Assembly (NCBI RefSeq): GCF_013523125.1
Contig: NZ_JAAMQJ010000009.1
Span: 1-64,000 of the forward strand
Direction of reading: 5' to 3'
DNA from: Pseudomonas entomophila
Lineage (GTDB): Bacteria > Pseudomonadota > Gammaproteobacteria > Pseudomonadales > Pseudomonadaceae
Length of the DNA: 64,000 nt
Positions 26,383 to 35,460 of this stretch are shown here, in pieces. How positions within the stretch are numbered: position 1 is the stretch's first letter; every line of letters starts with the position of its first letter. The notes under the pieces were generated by a model. It saw nothing but the letters and a program-made list of their open reading frames with translations. It did not search any database and was not told where the DNA came from. A program made the position numbers and the translations under genes.

Positions 26383-26996
26383 TTGACGATCATCCCCTTG
26401 AGGCTACGACGAATGAGTTCTTCGCTGGTCATGCCGGCCTTGCCGTCGATGGCGGCGATGGCCTTGCTGGCTTCCTGCGGTTTGTAGCCCAGCGACACCA
26501 GCGCGCTGATGGCGTCGGCCTCGGCGCTCGGCGCGGTGCTCGCCGGCAACGGCCCGTCGGACACCAGGGTGAACATCGCCGGCGAAGTGGCCCAGGCCTT
26601 GAAGCGGTCCTTGAGCTCGACCAGCAAGCGCTCGGCGGTCTTCTTGCCGACGCCCGGGACGCGCACCAGCACGGAGGCGTCCTGGGCCTGCACGCAACGT
26701 ACCAGCTCGTCGGCCTCCAGGCCGGACATCAGGGCCAAGGCCAGCTTGGGGCCGACGCCGTTGAGCCGGATCAGCTCGCGGAACAGCTCCCGCTCGCGCT
26801 TTTCGAAGAAACCGTACAGCAGGTGAGCGTCCTCGCGCACCACCAGGTGGGTGTGCAGGGTCACCGTCTCGCCGAGCTTGGGCAGGCGGTACAGCGTGGT
26901 CATCGGCACCTCCAGCTCGTAGCCCAGGCCGTTGATGTCGACAATCAGGTGCGGCGGCTGTTTTTCCGCCAGGGTGCCGCGCAAACGTCCAATCAC
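26379..26996 (-). CDS. ruvA: Holliday junction DNA-binding protein RuvA
   Basis: Tetramer that holds the junction in a square planar form and loads RuvB. 205 residues: N-terminal OB fold ([12 protein letters not shown]), two helix-hairpin-helix motifs in the middle ([13 protein letters not shown] and [15 protein letters not shown]), and a C-terminal domain that contacts RuvB. Typical length. Confidence 0.98.
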   Translation of the reverse strand: MIGRLRGTLAEKQPPHLIVDINGLGYELEVPMTTLYRLPKLGETVTLHTHLVVREDAHLLYGFFEKRERELFRELIRLNGVGPKLALALMSGLEADELVRCVQAQDASVLVRVPGVGKKTAERLLVELKDRFKAWATSPAMFTLVSDGPLPASTAPSAEADAISALVSLGYKPQEASKAIAAIDGKAGMTSEELIRRSLKGMIVK

Positions 26997-27104
26997 GTTT
27001 CGATCCTTTTAGCGGGCGCTCGACCAGAGACCGAGTCACCCTATCAGCAAATGGGCCGCGCGGACGCGCCGCCCGGCCAAAAGATGTATCAGGGCATGAA
27101 GCCG

Positions 27105-27629
27105 TTACAGACGCAAGCGTCCACCGCGCCGTCGGGCTGTCGCCAGGCCGTGCGGCACCAGGCTGGAACGGGTATGGGCATGGCACATGGCGATGGCCAG
27201 GGCGTCGGAGGCGTCGATCTGCGGCTTCTGGGTGAGCTTGAGCAGGTGCATCACCATCAACTGCACCTGTTCCTTGTTGGCCCCGCCCGTGCCGGCCACG
27301 GCCTGCTTGACCTGGGTGGCGCTGTATTCGGCGACCTCCAGGCCCTCCTCGACCGCAGCGACGATGGCCGCACCCCGCGCCTGGCCCAGCTTGAGCGCCG
27401 AATCGGGATTGCGCGCCATGAACACCCGCTCGATGCCCATGGTGACCGGGCCATGCTGGCGGATGATGTCGCGCACGCCGCGAAAGACGATTTGCAGGCG
27501 CTCCTGCAATTCCCCGGCACCCGTGCGGATGCAGCCCGATGCCACGTACTCGCAGCCACGCGGGGTCTGCAAGACCACGCCGTAACCGGTGATCCGCGAC
27601 CCGGGGTCGATACCTAAGATGAGAGTCAT
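27105..27629 (-). CDS. ruvC: Holliday junction resolvase RuvC
   Basis: Dimeric endonuclease that cuts Holliday junctions symmetrically. 174 residues from ATG 27629; the first catalytic Asp is Asp8 in ILGIDPGS, with further acidic residues in MGIERVF and [10 protein letters not shown]. The stop is 108 bases before ruvA. The longer in-frame extension upstream lacks a start signal. Confidence 0.97.
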   Translation of the reverse strand: MTLILGIDPGSRITGYGVVLQTPRGCEYVASGCIRTGAGELQERLQIVFRGVRDIIRQHGPVTMGIERVFMARNPDSALKLGQARGAAIVAAVEEGLEVAEYSATQVKQAVAGTGGANKEQVQLMVMHLLKLTQKPQIDASDALAIAMCHAHTRSSLVPHGLATARRRGGRLRL

Positions 27630-27733
27630 AAAGCCTGCATGCATGAGGCGCGGTGTGGCGCCACGAAATGACAAAGGCCGCAGCCTCCAAAACGCGCGCT
27701 GCGCTGTGGAAGCTCCGGCCTCTGGAGTCTAAC

Positions 27734-28480
27734 TCAGTTGAGCCGTTCCAGGATCTCGTCGGAAATCTGGGCGTTGGAATACACGTTCTGCACGTCGTCC
27801 AGGTCCTCGAGCATGTCGATCAGCTTGAGCACCTTCTCGGCGCCCTCCTGATCCAGCTCGGCACTGGTGGTCGGCTGCATGATGATTTCGGCATCGTCTG
27901 CCTTGAACCCGGCCTCTTCCAGCGCGGTGCGCACGGCATAGAAGGCGTTGAACGAGGTCATGACGTCGAAGGCGCCATCGTCATGGCTGACCACGTCGTC
28001 GGCATCGGCCTCCATGGCCGCTTCCATCAGCGCCTCCTCGGCCACGCCGGGGGCGAAGCTGAGCTGGCCCTTGCGCTCGAACAGGTAGGCCACCGACCCG
28101 TCGGTGCCCAGGTTGCCGCCGCACTTGGTGAACGCGTGGCGCACCGCCGCGGCCGTCCGGTTGCGGTTGTCGGTCATGGCCTCGACCATGATCGCCACGC
28201 CGCCCGGGCCGTAGCCTTCGTAGGTCAGCTCTTCGACGTTGTCGCTTTCGTTGGTGCCCGCACCCCGCGCCACGGCACGGTCGATGATGTCGCGGCTCAT
28301 GTTCGCGCCGAGCGCCTTGTCCAGCGCCAGGCGCAGACGCGGGTTGGACGCCGGGTCAGGACCGCCCTGCTTGGCCGCGACGGTCAGTTCGCGGATCCAC
28401 TTGGTGAAGACCTTGCCTCTCTTGGCATCCTGGCGCTCTTTGCGGTGCTTGATGTTCGCCCACTTGGAATGACCGGCCAT
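27734..28480 (-). CDS. yebC: YebC/PmpR-family transcriptional or translational regulator
   Basis: 248-residue cytosolic protein starting [14 protein letters not shown], the family signature, with three alpha/beta domains. Members are described as DNA-binding regulators (PmpR in Pseudomonas aeruginosa represses quorum-sensing genes), and some YebC proteins relieve ribosome stalling at prolines; which applies here is not clear from sequence. Located between aspS and ruvC as in many gammaproteobacteria. Start ATG 28480. Confidence 0.95.
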   Translation of the reverse strand: MAGHSKWANIKHRKERQDAKRGKVFTKWIRELTVAAKQGGPDPASNPRLRLALDKALGANMSRDIIDRAVARGAGTNESDNVEELTYEGYGPGGVAIMVEAMTDNRNRTAAAVRHAFTKCGGNLGTDGSVAYLFERKGQLSFAPGVAEEALMEAAMEADADDVVSHDDGAFDVMTSFNAFYAVRTALEEAGFKADDAEIIMQPTTSAELDQEGAEKVLKLIDMLEDLDDVQNVYSNAQISDEILERLN

Positions 28481-28591
28481 AACGACTCCGAATTCTTTGA
28501 AACGTACAAGGCAGCGCCCGACCACGGACGCTGCCGGAAACCTGTCGACCCAATGCAAGACGCGCCCGGTGGGGCGCGTCCTGGGACCGAC

Positions 28592-30367
28592 TTACTCGAC
28601 CTTGGCCTGCTCGCGCAGACGGATGTGCAGTTCACGCAGCGCCTTGGCATCGACCTGGCCAGGGGCCTGGGTCATGACGTCGGCGGCGCTCTGGGTTTTC
28701 GGGAAGGCAATCACTTCGCGGATCGACTGGGCGCCGGTCATCAGCATCACCAGGCGGTCCAGGCCGAAGGCCAGGCCACCGTGGGGCGGTGCACCGTACT
28801 TGAGCGCGTCGAGCAGGAAGCCGAACTTCTCCTGCTGCTCGTCGGCCTCGATGCCCAGCAGACGGAACACTGCCTGTTGCATCTCCTTGCGGTGGATACG
28901 AATCGAACCGCCGCCCAGTTCGGTGCCGTTGAGCACCATGTCGTAGGCGCGCGACAGGGCGGTGGCCGGGTTGGCTTCCAGCTCCTGCGGCGAGCACTTC
29001 GGCGCGGTGAACGGGTGGTGCAGCGCGCTCAGGCTGCCGTCGTCGTTCTCTTCGAACATCGGGAAGTCGACGACCCACAGCGGCGCCCATTCGCAGGTCA
29101 GCAGCTCGAAGTCGTGGCCCAGGCGGATACGCAGGGCGCCCAGTGCCTCACTGACCACCTTGGCCTTGTCGGCGCCGAAGAACACGATGTCGCCGTCGAC
29201 CGCACCGACGCGATCGAGGATCACGTTCAGGTTGGCCTCGGGGATGTTCTTGACGATCGGCGACTGCAAGCCTTCGACGCCCTTGGCGCGCTCGTTGACC
29301 TTGATGTACGCCAGACCCCGGGCACCGTAGATGCCGACGAACTTGGTGTACTCGTCGATGCGGCTGCGCGGCATGCTCGCGCCACCCGGCAGGCGCAGGG
29401 CGGTCACGCGGCACTTCGGATCGTTGGCCGGGCCGGCGAAGACCTTGAAGTCCACGTCCTTGAGCTGGTCGGCGACGTCGATCAGTTCCAGCGGGTTGCG
29501 CAGGTCCGGCTTGTCGGAACCGTAGCGGCGCATGGCCTCTTCGTAGGTCATGTGCGGGAAATCGCCGAACTCCAGGTCCAGCACTTCCTTGAACAGCTTG
29601 CGAATCATGCCTTCGGTGAGGCCCATGATCTCGCTTTCGTCGAGGAAGCTGGTCTCGATGTCGATCTGGGTGAATTCCGGCTGGCGGTCGGCCCGCAGGT
29701 CCTCGTCGCGGAAGCACTTGGCGATCTGGTAGTAGCGGTCGAAGCCGGCGACCATCAGCAGCTGCTTGAACAGCTGGGGCGACTGCGGCAGGGCGAAGAA
29801 GCTGCCGGCGTGGGTACGGCTCGGCACCAGGTAGTCGCGTGCGCCTTCCGGCGTGGCACGGGTCAGGATCGGCGTCTCGACGTCGAGGAAGCCGTTTTCG
29901 TCGAGGAAGCGGCGGATGCTGCTGGTGATGCGCGAACGCAGACGCAGCTTCTCGGCCATTTCCGGACGACGCAGGTCGATGAAGCGATAGCGCAGGCGCG
30001 TCTCTTCACCGACGTCGGAGAATTCGTTGAGCGGGAACGGTGGGGTCTCGGCCTCGTTGAGGACCTTGAGCTCGTAACCCAGCACTTCGATGGCGCCGGA
30101 CGCCATGTTCGGGTTAACCGCACCGGCCGGACGCGGACGTACCTTGCCGGTGATCTGCACCACGTACTCGCTGCGCACGCGGTCGGCAGCGGCGAAGGTA
30201 TCGGCGCGATCAGGGTCGAACACGACCTGGGCCATGCCCTCACGGTCACGGATGTCGAGGAAGATCACCCCGCCGTGGTCGCGGCGACGATGAACCCAGC
30301 CGCAAAGGGTAATTTCCTGACCATCCAGGGTCTCGTTCAATTGGCCGCAATAGTGGCTGCGCATCAT
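28592..30367 (-). CDS. aspS: Aspartate-tRNA ligase
   Basis: Charges tRNA-Asp. 591 residues, bacterial-type: N-terminal OB anticodon-binding domain ([18 protein letters not shown]), class II motifs including [18 protein letters not shown], the inserted GAD domain about 290-410, and motif 3 [13 protein letters not shown]. Two consecutive ATG codons at 30367/30364. First gene of the aspS-yebC-ruvC run. In Pseudomonas the enzyme can be non-discriminating (also charging tRNA-Asn); I cannot tell from sequence alone. Confidence 0.98.
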   Translation of the reverse strand: MMRSHYCGQLNETLDGQEITLCGWVHRRRDHGGVIFLDIRDREGMAQVVFDPDRADTFAAADRVRSEYVVQITGKVRPRPAGAVNPNMASGAIEVLGYELKVLNEAETPPFPLNEFSDVGEETRLRYRFIDLRRPEMAEKLRLRSRITSSIRRFLDENGFLDVETPILTRATPEGARDYLVPSRTHAGSFFALPQSPQLFKQLLMVAGFDRYYQIAKCFRDEDLRADRQPEFTQIDIETSFLDESEIMGLTEGMIRKLFKEVLDLEFGDFPHMTYEEAMRRYGSDKPDLRNPLELIDVADQLKDVDFKVFAGPANDPKCRVTALRLPGGASMPRSRIDEYTKFVGIYGARGLAYIKVNERAKGVEGLQSPIVKNIPEANLNVILDRVGAVDGDIVFFGADKAKVVSEALGALRIRLGHDFELLTCEWAPLWVVDFPMFEENDDGSLSALHHPFTAPKCSPQELEANPATALSRAYDMVLNGTELGGGSIRIHRKEMQQAVFRLLGIEADEQQEKFGFLLDALKYGAPPHGGLAFGLDRLVMLMTGAQSIREVIAFPKTQSAADVMTQAPGQVDAKALRELHIRLREQAKVE

Positions 30368-30463
30368 GATGGTGGTTTCGCTTCTCGTGATTCGTGTAGT
30401 CGTGGAGGCCTCGAGCGCCTGCCCTGAGGGCCGATACTGCAAGACCGGTCGATGCAATTCAAC

Positions 30464-30685
30464 TCAGTCGGGCTTGTCGCCGCCAGCCAGGTTCTTTTTG
30501 GCACCGGTCTTGAAGTCGGTTTCGTACCAGCCGGTACCGCCCAGGCGGAAGCCGGGCACCGAGAGTTGTTTCTTCAAGGCCGGCGCCTGGCAGGCCGGGC
30601 AGTCGACCAGCGGCGCGGCGCTGATCTTCTGCAGGGCCTCCAGCCGATGATCGCAGGAGGCACAGTGATAGTCGTAAAGGGGCAT
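30464..30685 (-). CDS. FmdB-family zinc ribbon protein
   Basis: A 73-residue protein starting MPLYDYHCASCDHRLE with a CxxC...CxxC zinc ribbon (Cys in CASC and CPAC). The C-terminal part (GWYETDF ... GGDKPD) is flexible. Small zinc ribbon proteins of this group are common next to aspS; they are presumed regulators but no role is proven. Just upstream of aspS on the same strand, likely co-transcribed. Confidence 0.9.
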   Translation of the reverse strand: MPLYDYHCASCDHRLEALQKISAAPLVDCPACQAPALKKQLSVPGFRLGGTGWYETDFKTGAKKNLAGGDKPD

Positions 30686-30748
30686 GGACGTCTCTCGTCA
30701 ACCGCAACGCTGAGTGTTACTGGGAGCAAAGAGCGGGATTATATATGG

Positions 30749-31138
30749 TTAGGGGTGGCTGTGCAGCCTGCCTGCGGCGCGAAGTCCCGGTGGCGGCTCG
30801 AGCAGCCAGTTGACGCACACCACACGCACCAGCCCACTGAAATTCTTCACCCCACCGTGGCGCAGGTGCACTTCCCGGTCGAGGTAGGACAGCACGGCGC
30901 TCACCGAGCAGTCGTTGGCTGCTGCGATGCGCTCGAGGATACGCCAGTAGACGCGCTCCAGGCGCAGGCAGGTGGCGAAGCCATTGAGCCTGACCGAGCG
31001 CGAGACCGGCCGTGCCTGGGTCATGTCGAACTGGGTGTCGAAAGGGTCGATGCAGGGCTTGCTGGGCCAGCGCCCTTGGCGCGGCGCAGGCTTGGGGGTT
31101 GCCGGCAGTGCTTGCATGGTCGTCGCTCCCGATTGCAC
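30749..31138 (-). CDS. Ribbon-helix-helix domain protein
   Basis: 129 residues (or about 122 from an internal ATG at 31117). The central part SRSVRLNGFATCLRLERVYWRILERIAAANDCSVS (split: strand about 48-53, helices about 55-84) fits the ribbon-helix-helix fold of the arylsulfate-regulator-like group, in which the strand binds DNA or a partner. The C-terminal portion (VREVHLRHGG..., VRVVCVNWLL) resembles the same group. No target is evident. It lies between the dps-like gene and the fmdB-like gene, on the same strand. Confidence 0.7.
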   Translation of the reverse strand: MQSGATTMQALPATPKPAPRQGRWPSKPCIDPFDTQFDMTQARPVSRSVRLNGFATCLRLERVYWRILERIAAANDCSVSAVLSYLDREVHLRHGGVKNFSGLVRVVCVNWLLEPPPGLRAAGRLHSHP

Positions 31139-31219
31139 AGGTCCCGTGCGTCATTGCACGGCACCCATGAAGCGACGCCGACGCATGCGAGAGCAGCGGC
31201 AAGGTCTTCCTGCGGCCAT

Positions 31220-31250
31220 GAAAATGCCCGCTCCTTTCGGGAGCGGGCAT
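31220..31250 (-). terminator. Terminator downstream of the Dps-like gene
   Basis: Perfect 11-bp stem ATGCCCGCTCC / GGAGCGGGCAT around a five-base loop, followed on the minus strand by TTTTC. It separates the Dps-like gene from the ribbon-helix-helix gene. Confidence 0.85.
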
Positions 31251-31281
31251 GTGCGTCAGACGCTCGGCGAGCCGAACGCTG

Positions 31282-31755
31282 TCACTGGCCGTCGAGCAGC
31301 ACGCGCAGCATCCAGGCGGTCTTCTCGTGCACCTGCATGCGCTGGGTCAGCAGGTCGGCGGTCGGCTCGTCGCTGACCTTGTCGACCACCGGGAAAATGC
31401 TGCGCGCCGTGCGCACGACCGCTTCCTGCCCTTGCACCAGCTGGCGGATCATCTCGTCGGCCGGCGGCACGCCGTCTTCTTCCTTGATGGACGAGTGGCG
31501 GGCGTAGAAGGCATAGGAGCCTGGCGCCGGGAAGCCCAGCGCACGGATGCGTTCGGCGATCGAGTCCACTGCCAGCGCCAGCTCGTTGTACTGCTCCTCG
31601 AACATCAGGTGCAAGGTACGGAAGGAAGGCCCGGTGACGTTCCAGTGGAAGTTGTGGGTCTTGAGGTAGAGCACGTAGGTGTCCGACAGCAGCCGCGACA
31701 GCCCGTCTACGATGGACTTGCGGTCCTCTTCGCTGATACCGATATCGATTGCCAT
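31282..31755 (-). CDS. Dps-family ferritin-like DNA-protection protein
   Basis: 157 residues of the Dps fold. The ferroxidase signature [14 protein letters not shown] (about 31-45) with the His pair, plus the following Asp/Glu residues in [23 protein letters not shown], make the intersubunit iron site. Such dodecamers store iron and scavenge peroxide; DNA binding is less certain because the N-terminus is short. Start at ATG 31755 ([11 protein letters not shown]), with AAGGGGA upstream. Divergent from the cold-shock-domain gene. Confidence 0.92.
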   Translation of the reverse strand: MAIDIGISEEDRKSIVDGLSRLLSDTYVLYLKTHNFHWNVTGPSFRTLHLMFEEQYNELALAVDSIAERIRALGFPAPGSYAFYARHSSIKEEDGVPPADEMIRQLVQGQEAVVRTARSIFPVVDKVSDEPTADLLTQRMQVHEKTAWMLRVLLDGQ

Positions 31756-32023
31756 TGCATTCCCCTTGTACCGTAAATCGTGTTGATCGAATGGGCAGGT
31801 CACACTGTATCAAGACCTGCCGGTGCCCGCATGCGCCATGACGGCGCAAACGTCCTGATTTGAGAAGCCCCTGCCTTTGCGGTTAAATAGGCAGCGTGCC
31901 ACCCGTGCGGATCGTCAATGCCCGGGTGCATAGGCTGGCTCGTCGTACCTTCGCTTCCTCTCTCCCGCGTGCCACGGCGCCAGCTCTTCCTGTGATCGGC
32001 CTTATCAATGTGAGTCAATTGAC

Positions 32024-32614
32024 ATGTTCAAGATCCTTCATCTCGTGACGGGCGTCGCCGCCTTGCTGCTGGCGTTCATCCCCAGTCTGCGCATGGACGC
32101 CATGCCCTTGCTGCAACAACCTCAGGCGGTCTACCTGGGCCTGCTCGGCTTGCTCAACCTGACGCTGGCGCCGGTCATTCCGCGCCTGTCCGGTGCACGT
32201 CGACACGTCCAGCAGCTCAGCAGCACCTTGCTGGTGGCGGCGGTGATCCTGCAGACCATCGCCCTGCTCGCCCTGCCGGAGCCGGGTGCCACGCTCGCGT
32301 TGCTGTGCGCGTTGCTGGCCGTCGTCCTGCATCTCTACGCCAGCCTGGCACGCGCTCCGCGCTCGGCGCGCTCGGCCTCCAGTGCCACCTTCGACAGCAC
32401 CGAGCGCGATACCGGCACGGTGAAGTGGTTCAATACGTCGAAGGGCTTCGGCTTCATCTCCAGAGACTCGGGTGACGACATCTTCGTTCACTTCCGAGCC
32501 ATCCGCGGTGACGGTCATCGTGTCCTGGTGGAAGGCCAGCGGGTGGAATTCTCGGTCATGCACCGGGACAAGGGGCTGCAAGCCGAGGACGTCATCGCCG
32601 TCCCTCGCCGCTGA
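32024..32614 (+). CDS. Membrane-anchored cold-shock-domain protein
   Basis: 196 residues with an unusual fusion. About residues 1-108 contain four hydrophobic segments (about 4-20, 36-55, 67-84, 89-107), so the protein sits in the inner membrane. After a Ser/Arg/Ala linker, residues 129-195 form a full cold-shock domain: [15 protein letters not shown] with RNP1 KGFGFI (140-145) and RNP2 DIFVHF (152-157). The nucleic-acid-binding face is therefore intact and would be tethered at the cytosolic side of the membrane. Related proteins are annotated in other pseudomonads; function is unknown. Single gene, divergent from the Dps-like gene. Confidence 0.88.
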   Translation: MFKILHLVTGVAALLLAFIPSLRMDAMPLLQQPQAVYLGLLGLLNLTLAPVIPRLSGARRHVQQLSSTLLVAAVILQTIALLALPEPGATLALLCALLAVVLHLYASLARAPRSARSASSATFDSTERDTGTVKWFNTSKGFGFISRDSGDDIFVHFRAIRGDGHRVLVEGQRVEFSVMHRDKGLQAEDVIAVPRR

Positions 32615-32687
32615 ACGACCGTTCCTCCTGCAATCGCCGGGCAACGCCTGGCGATTGTCTTCGTCCCACCGCCCCCTCTGTCACGCC

Positions 32688-32894
32688 TCAATAATGGGGC
32701 GGCGGCGCCTCTTCCTCGCTGACACCGAACTGACTGCTCAATTCCTCGTGGCGCCTGAGCAGCTCGGCCATCTGCAATTGCAGACGCTCGATGATCCGTG
32801 CCTGTTCGACCACCACATCGTTGAGCGCCTGGAGGGTATCGTCCTGAAAGGCCTGTCGGCTTTCCAGGTCGACCATGCGCGTGTCCAGGCTCAT
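32688..32894 (-). CDS. slyX: SlyX family protein
   Basis: A 68-residue protein that is almost one coiled coil ([19 protein letters not shown] ... [13 protein letters not shown]) and ends in the PPPHY tail typical of SlyX. Function unknown. The ATG (32894) overlaps the stop codon of the HIT gene, indicating translational coupling. The longer in-frame reading further upstream belongs to the other frame of the HIT gene. Confidence 0.9.
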   Translation of the reverse strand: MSLDTRMVDLESRQAFQDDTLQALNDVVVEQARIIERLQLQMAELLRRHEELSSQFGVSEEEAPPPHY

Positions 32895-33322
32895 GCGCAG
32901 GCCTCCACGAACTGGCACTCGGCGGGCAACACCGTCCGCAGGCGCTGGCGGATGGCCTCGACCTGCCCCGCGGCGTAGGCGAGTGCCGGCACCTTGCCCC
33001 AGACGGGAGCCGGCCAGGCGGCGTCGTCCTTGCGTCGCACGACCACATGCATGTGCAACTGGCTGACCACGTTGCCCAGCGTCGCCACGTTCATCTTGTC
33101 GGCACGAAATGCCTGGCACAGCCACTGCGCCAACCGCGTGGTCTCCTGCCACAGGACCTGCTGGTCGGCGGCGTCGAGCTGGAACAGCTCGCTGATGTCC
33201 GCACGCCGCGGCACCAGGATGAACCAGGGGTAGTTGGCATCGTTGCTCAGCAGCAGACGACAGAGTGGAAAATCACCCAGGACGAATGTGTCCTGTTGCA
33301 GACGTGGATCGAGGCTGAACAC
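32891..33322 (-). CDS. HIT-family nucleotide-binding protein
   Basis: 143 residues from a GTG start at 33322 with AGGAGAG upstream. The histidine-triad region reads QLHMHVVVR: the catalytic middle His90 and following His92 are kept, but the first His of the HxHxH triad is Gln88. Upstream [10 protein letters not shown] matches the nucleotide-binding strand. HIT proteins hydrolyse or transfer nucleotidyl groups; substrate here unknown. Overlaps slyX by four bases, an arrangement common in Pseudomonas. Confidence 0.85.
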   Translation of the reverse strand: MFSLDPRLQQDTFVLGDFPLCRLLLSNDANYPWFILVPRRADISELFQLDAADQQVLWQETTRLAQWLCQAFRADKMNVATLGNVVSQLHMHVVVRRKDDAAWPAPVWGKVPALAYAAGQVEAIRQRLRTVLPAECQFVEACA

Positions 33323-34035
33323 GGAGTCTCTCCTTGCACAATGAACACGGCCAAGGCTCGGCGGCCTTCTGAGCGCGCAAGGATACAGGGCTTTGGTCAG
33401 CCCTGGCACACACGACGTCAGGCAAACGCACGCACCGAAATCGGTAACACAGCGCTACCTTTCGCACCATAAGAAGGCACGGCAGCCGTGGCGCCCTTCC
33501 GCGAGGTAGCACAATGACCAACCGACGGTAACAACGCTAGCGTGAGGCGCGCGCTGGCCTTGCGTACGCGCACCTCATGAACGAACGCGAACCCCTGTGT
33601 TTTCAGGCAAGGTCCATGACTCGATAAAAAAATGTGAAAATTTTGTCAGCAGAAACCGGCTTTGAGCACGCTTGTTGCATTTGCTCAACCAGAGTCGGCA
33701 GTCACTGGTGAACCCGGGACACGAGATCGACAACGACAGCCCGTAGCGACCCAGGAAGAACGTCGAAAAGGTCTGTTTTTTTGCCCGTGCTCCCATGGCG
33801 CCTCCGTGAGATCGCAACGACTGCATCCACGATTGAGCGGCGGCACGTGCCTTGAAAACACGCGATACGACAAGGGGTAACGCATGACACGAAATGTGGA
33901 ATCTCACCTCTCGTCAAGACCAGGTCGGCGTGCTATATGCTGCGTCGGCATAACAAGAAAAGAGCCGCACCCATAACAAGAAAAGGGCCGCGGTAGACTC
34001 TTCCTCTCTACACACAAAGGAGCACATCACGATGC
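33323..34035. other. Gene-free 713-bp region upstream of the OprD-family porin gene
   Basis: No convincing ORF on either strand. The last 130 bases contain a possible sigma-70 promoter (TCGTCA 33911-33916, 17 bp, TATATG 33934-33939) and then a tandem 20-bp repeat carrying AACAAGAA motifs. The earlier part has a run of T (33775-33782) but no clear hairpin. Part of it may be untranslated leader or hold an unrecognised small RNA. Confidence 0.55.
33949..33991 (+). promoter_or_regulatory. Tandem AACAAGAA (Crc/Hfq-like) motifs in porin leader
   Basis: CATAACAAGAAAAGAGCCGC at 33949-33968 is repeated at 33972-33991 with one change, every 23 bp. Each copy has AACAAGAA, which fits AAnAAnAA, the catabolite-activity motif bound by Hfq with Crc on Pseudomonas mRNAs. 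If transcription starts near 33946, both copies are in the 5' leader of the porin mRNA and could mediate carbon catabolite repression. The ribosome-binding site AAAGGAG is at 34016-34022, 25 bases further. Confidence 0.5.
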
Positions 34036-35310
34036 ATGCGCGTGATGAAGTGGAGCATGATCGCCCTGGCCGTTGCGGCGGGGACTTCGCAACTGGCCGT
34101 CGCCTCTTCGCAGGACGAGGCCAAGGGGTTCATCGAGGACAGCACGCTGACCCTCAAGACCCGCATGTTGTACTTCAGCCGTGATTTCCGTAACTCGCCT
34201 GCCGGCTCACAGAGCCGTGCCGAAGAGACGGGTCTGGGCTTCCTGGGCACCTACGAGTCCGGCTTCACCCAAGGCACCGTTGGCGTGGGCTTCGACGCCA
34301 TCGGCATGCTCGGCGTCAAGCTCGACAGCGGCCGCGGCCGTGCCGGCACCGGCCTGTTCCCGTACGGTGACGACGGCCGTGCGCAGAACGAATATTCGGA
34401 AGTCGGTGGCGCCGTCAAGCTGCGCATCTCCGATACCGTGCTGAAGGTCGGCGACCAGATCACCGCCCTGCCCGTGTTCGCCACCGACGACAGCCGACTG
34501 CTGCCGGAAGTCGCCCAGGGCGCACTCATCACCAGCAAGGAAATCAAGGGCCTGACCCTGCACGCCGGTCGCTTCACCGCCGTCAACGCGCAGAACCAGA
34601 CCTACCATGACAGCCTGGGCCTGAAATCGGCCAACGTCGTCGGCGGTACCTACGCCTTCACCGACACCCTCAGCACCAGCCTCTACTACTCCAAGGTCGA
34701 GGACTACTGGCGCAAGGTGTACGGCAACGTGAACTTCGCCCTGCCGCTGTCCGACAAGCAAGGCCTGGTGTTCGACTTCAACATCTATGACACCAAGAGC
34801 GATGGCGCCGGCCTGCAGCGCGCGTCCAACGATGGCGTGACCAAGCTCGACAACACGGCCTTCAGCCTGTCCGGCGCCTACAACCTGGGCGCCCACACCT
34901 TCACCCTGGCCTATCAGCGCGTCAGCGGCGACGGCGACTACGGCTACGGCGTCGATGGCGGCGGCACCGTGTACCTGAACAACTCGGTGGCCCGTTCGGA
35001 CTTCAACGCCGAGGACGAGCGTTCCTGGCAGGCCCGCTACGACCTCAACTTCGCCGAGTACGGCATTCCCGGCCTGAGCTTCATGACCCGTTACGTGCGC
35101 GGTACCGGCGCCAACACCGCCACCACCGACAACGGCAAGGAATGGGAACGCGACGTGGACGTCAAGTACGTGCTGCAAGAAGGTCCTGCCAAGGACCTGA
35201 GCTTCCGCGTGCGTCAGGCCACCTACCGTTCTTCGGACGGCGTGTACTACGGCTCGTCCTCGATCGACGAACTGCGCCTGATCGTCGAGTACCCGCTGAG
35301 CATCCTGTAA
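34036..35310 (+). CDS. OprD-family outer-membrane porin
   Basis: 424 residues. A signal peptide (MRVMKWSMIALAVAAG ... VASS) leads to an 18-strand barrel of the OprD type, as seen in KGFIEDS at the mature N-terminus, YESGFTQGTVGVGFDA, SWQARYDLNFAEYGIPGL and the terminal IVEYPLSIL with its aromatic/hydrophobic end. Members take up basic amino acids, aromatic acids or small peptides; the substrate of this one is not evident. Start ATG 34036 gives the MRVMKW start shared with OprD; an out-of-frame ATG lies 4 bases earlier. Followed by a terminator. Confidence 0.93.
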   Translation: MRVMKWSMIALAVAAGTSQLAVASSQDEAKGFIEDSTLTLKTRMLYFSRDFRNSPAGSQSRAEETGLGFLGTYESGFTQGTVGVGFDAIGMLGVKLDSGRGRAGTGLFPYGDDGRAQNEYSEVGGAVKLRISDTVLKVGDQITALPVFATDDSRLLPEVAQGALITSKEIKGLTLHAGRFTAVNAQNQTYHDSLGLKSANVVGGTYAFTDTLSTSLYYSKVEDYWRKVYGNVNFALPLSDKQGLVFDFNIYDTKSDGAGLQRASNDGVTKLDNTAFSLSGAYNLGAHTFTLAYQRVSGDGDYGYGVDGGGTVYLNNSVARSDFNAEDERSWQARYDLNFAEYGIPGLSFMTRYVRGTGANTATTDNGKEWERDVDVKYVLQEGPAKDLSFRVRQATYRSSDGVYYGSSSIDELRLIVEYPLSIL

Positions 35311-35330
35311 GCCTTCAGCGAACGTACCGA

Positions 35331-35357
35331 GGCCCGGCAGCGATGCCGGGCTTTTTC
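35331..35357 (+). terminator. Rho-independent terminator of the porin gene
   Basis: Stem GCCCGGCA, loop GCGA, stem TGCCGGGC, then TTTTTC. Twenty bases after the porin stop codon. Confidence 0.9.
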
Positions 35358-35460
35358 TTGGCTGACAATCGCCCCGCCCTGGGGCATCCTGTACGCGTTC
35401 GCCCCGCCCCCGTACAATGTGCGGTCATCTTCAACGTCCAGGCAATCGACACGGCTCCCC

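Noticed and set aside
27653..30427. A 924-codon open frame on the plus strand
   Set aside because: Antisense to yebC and aspS, which are complete and recognisable; composition matches the complement of their codons.
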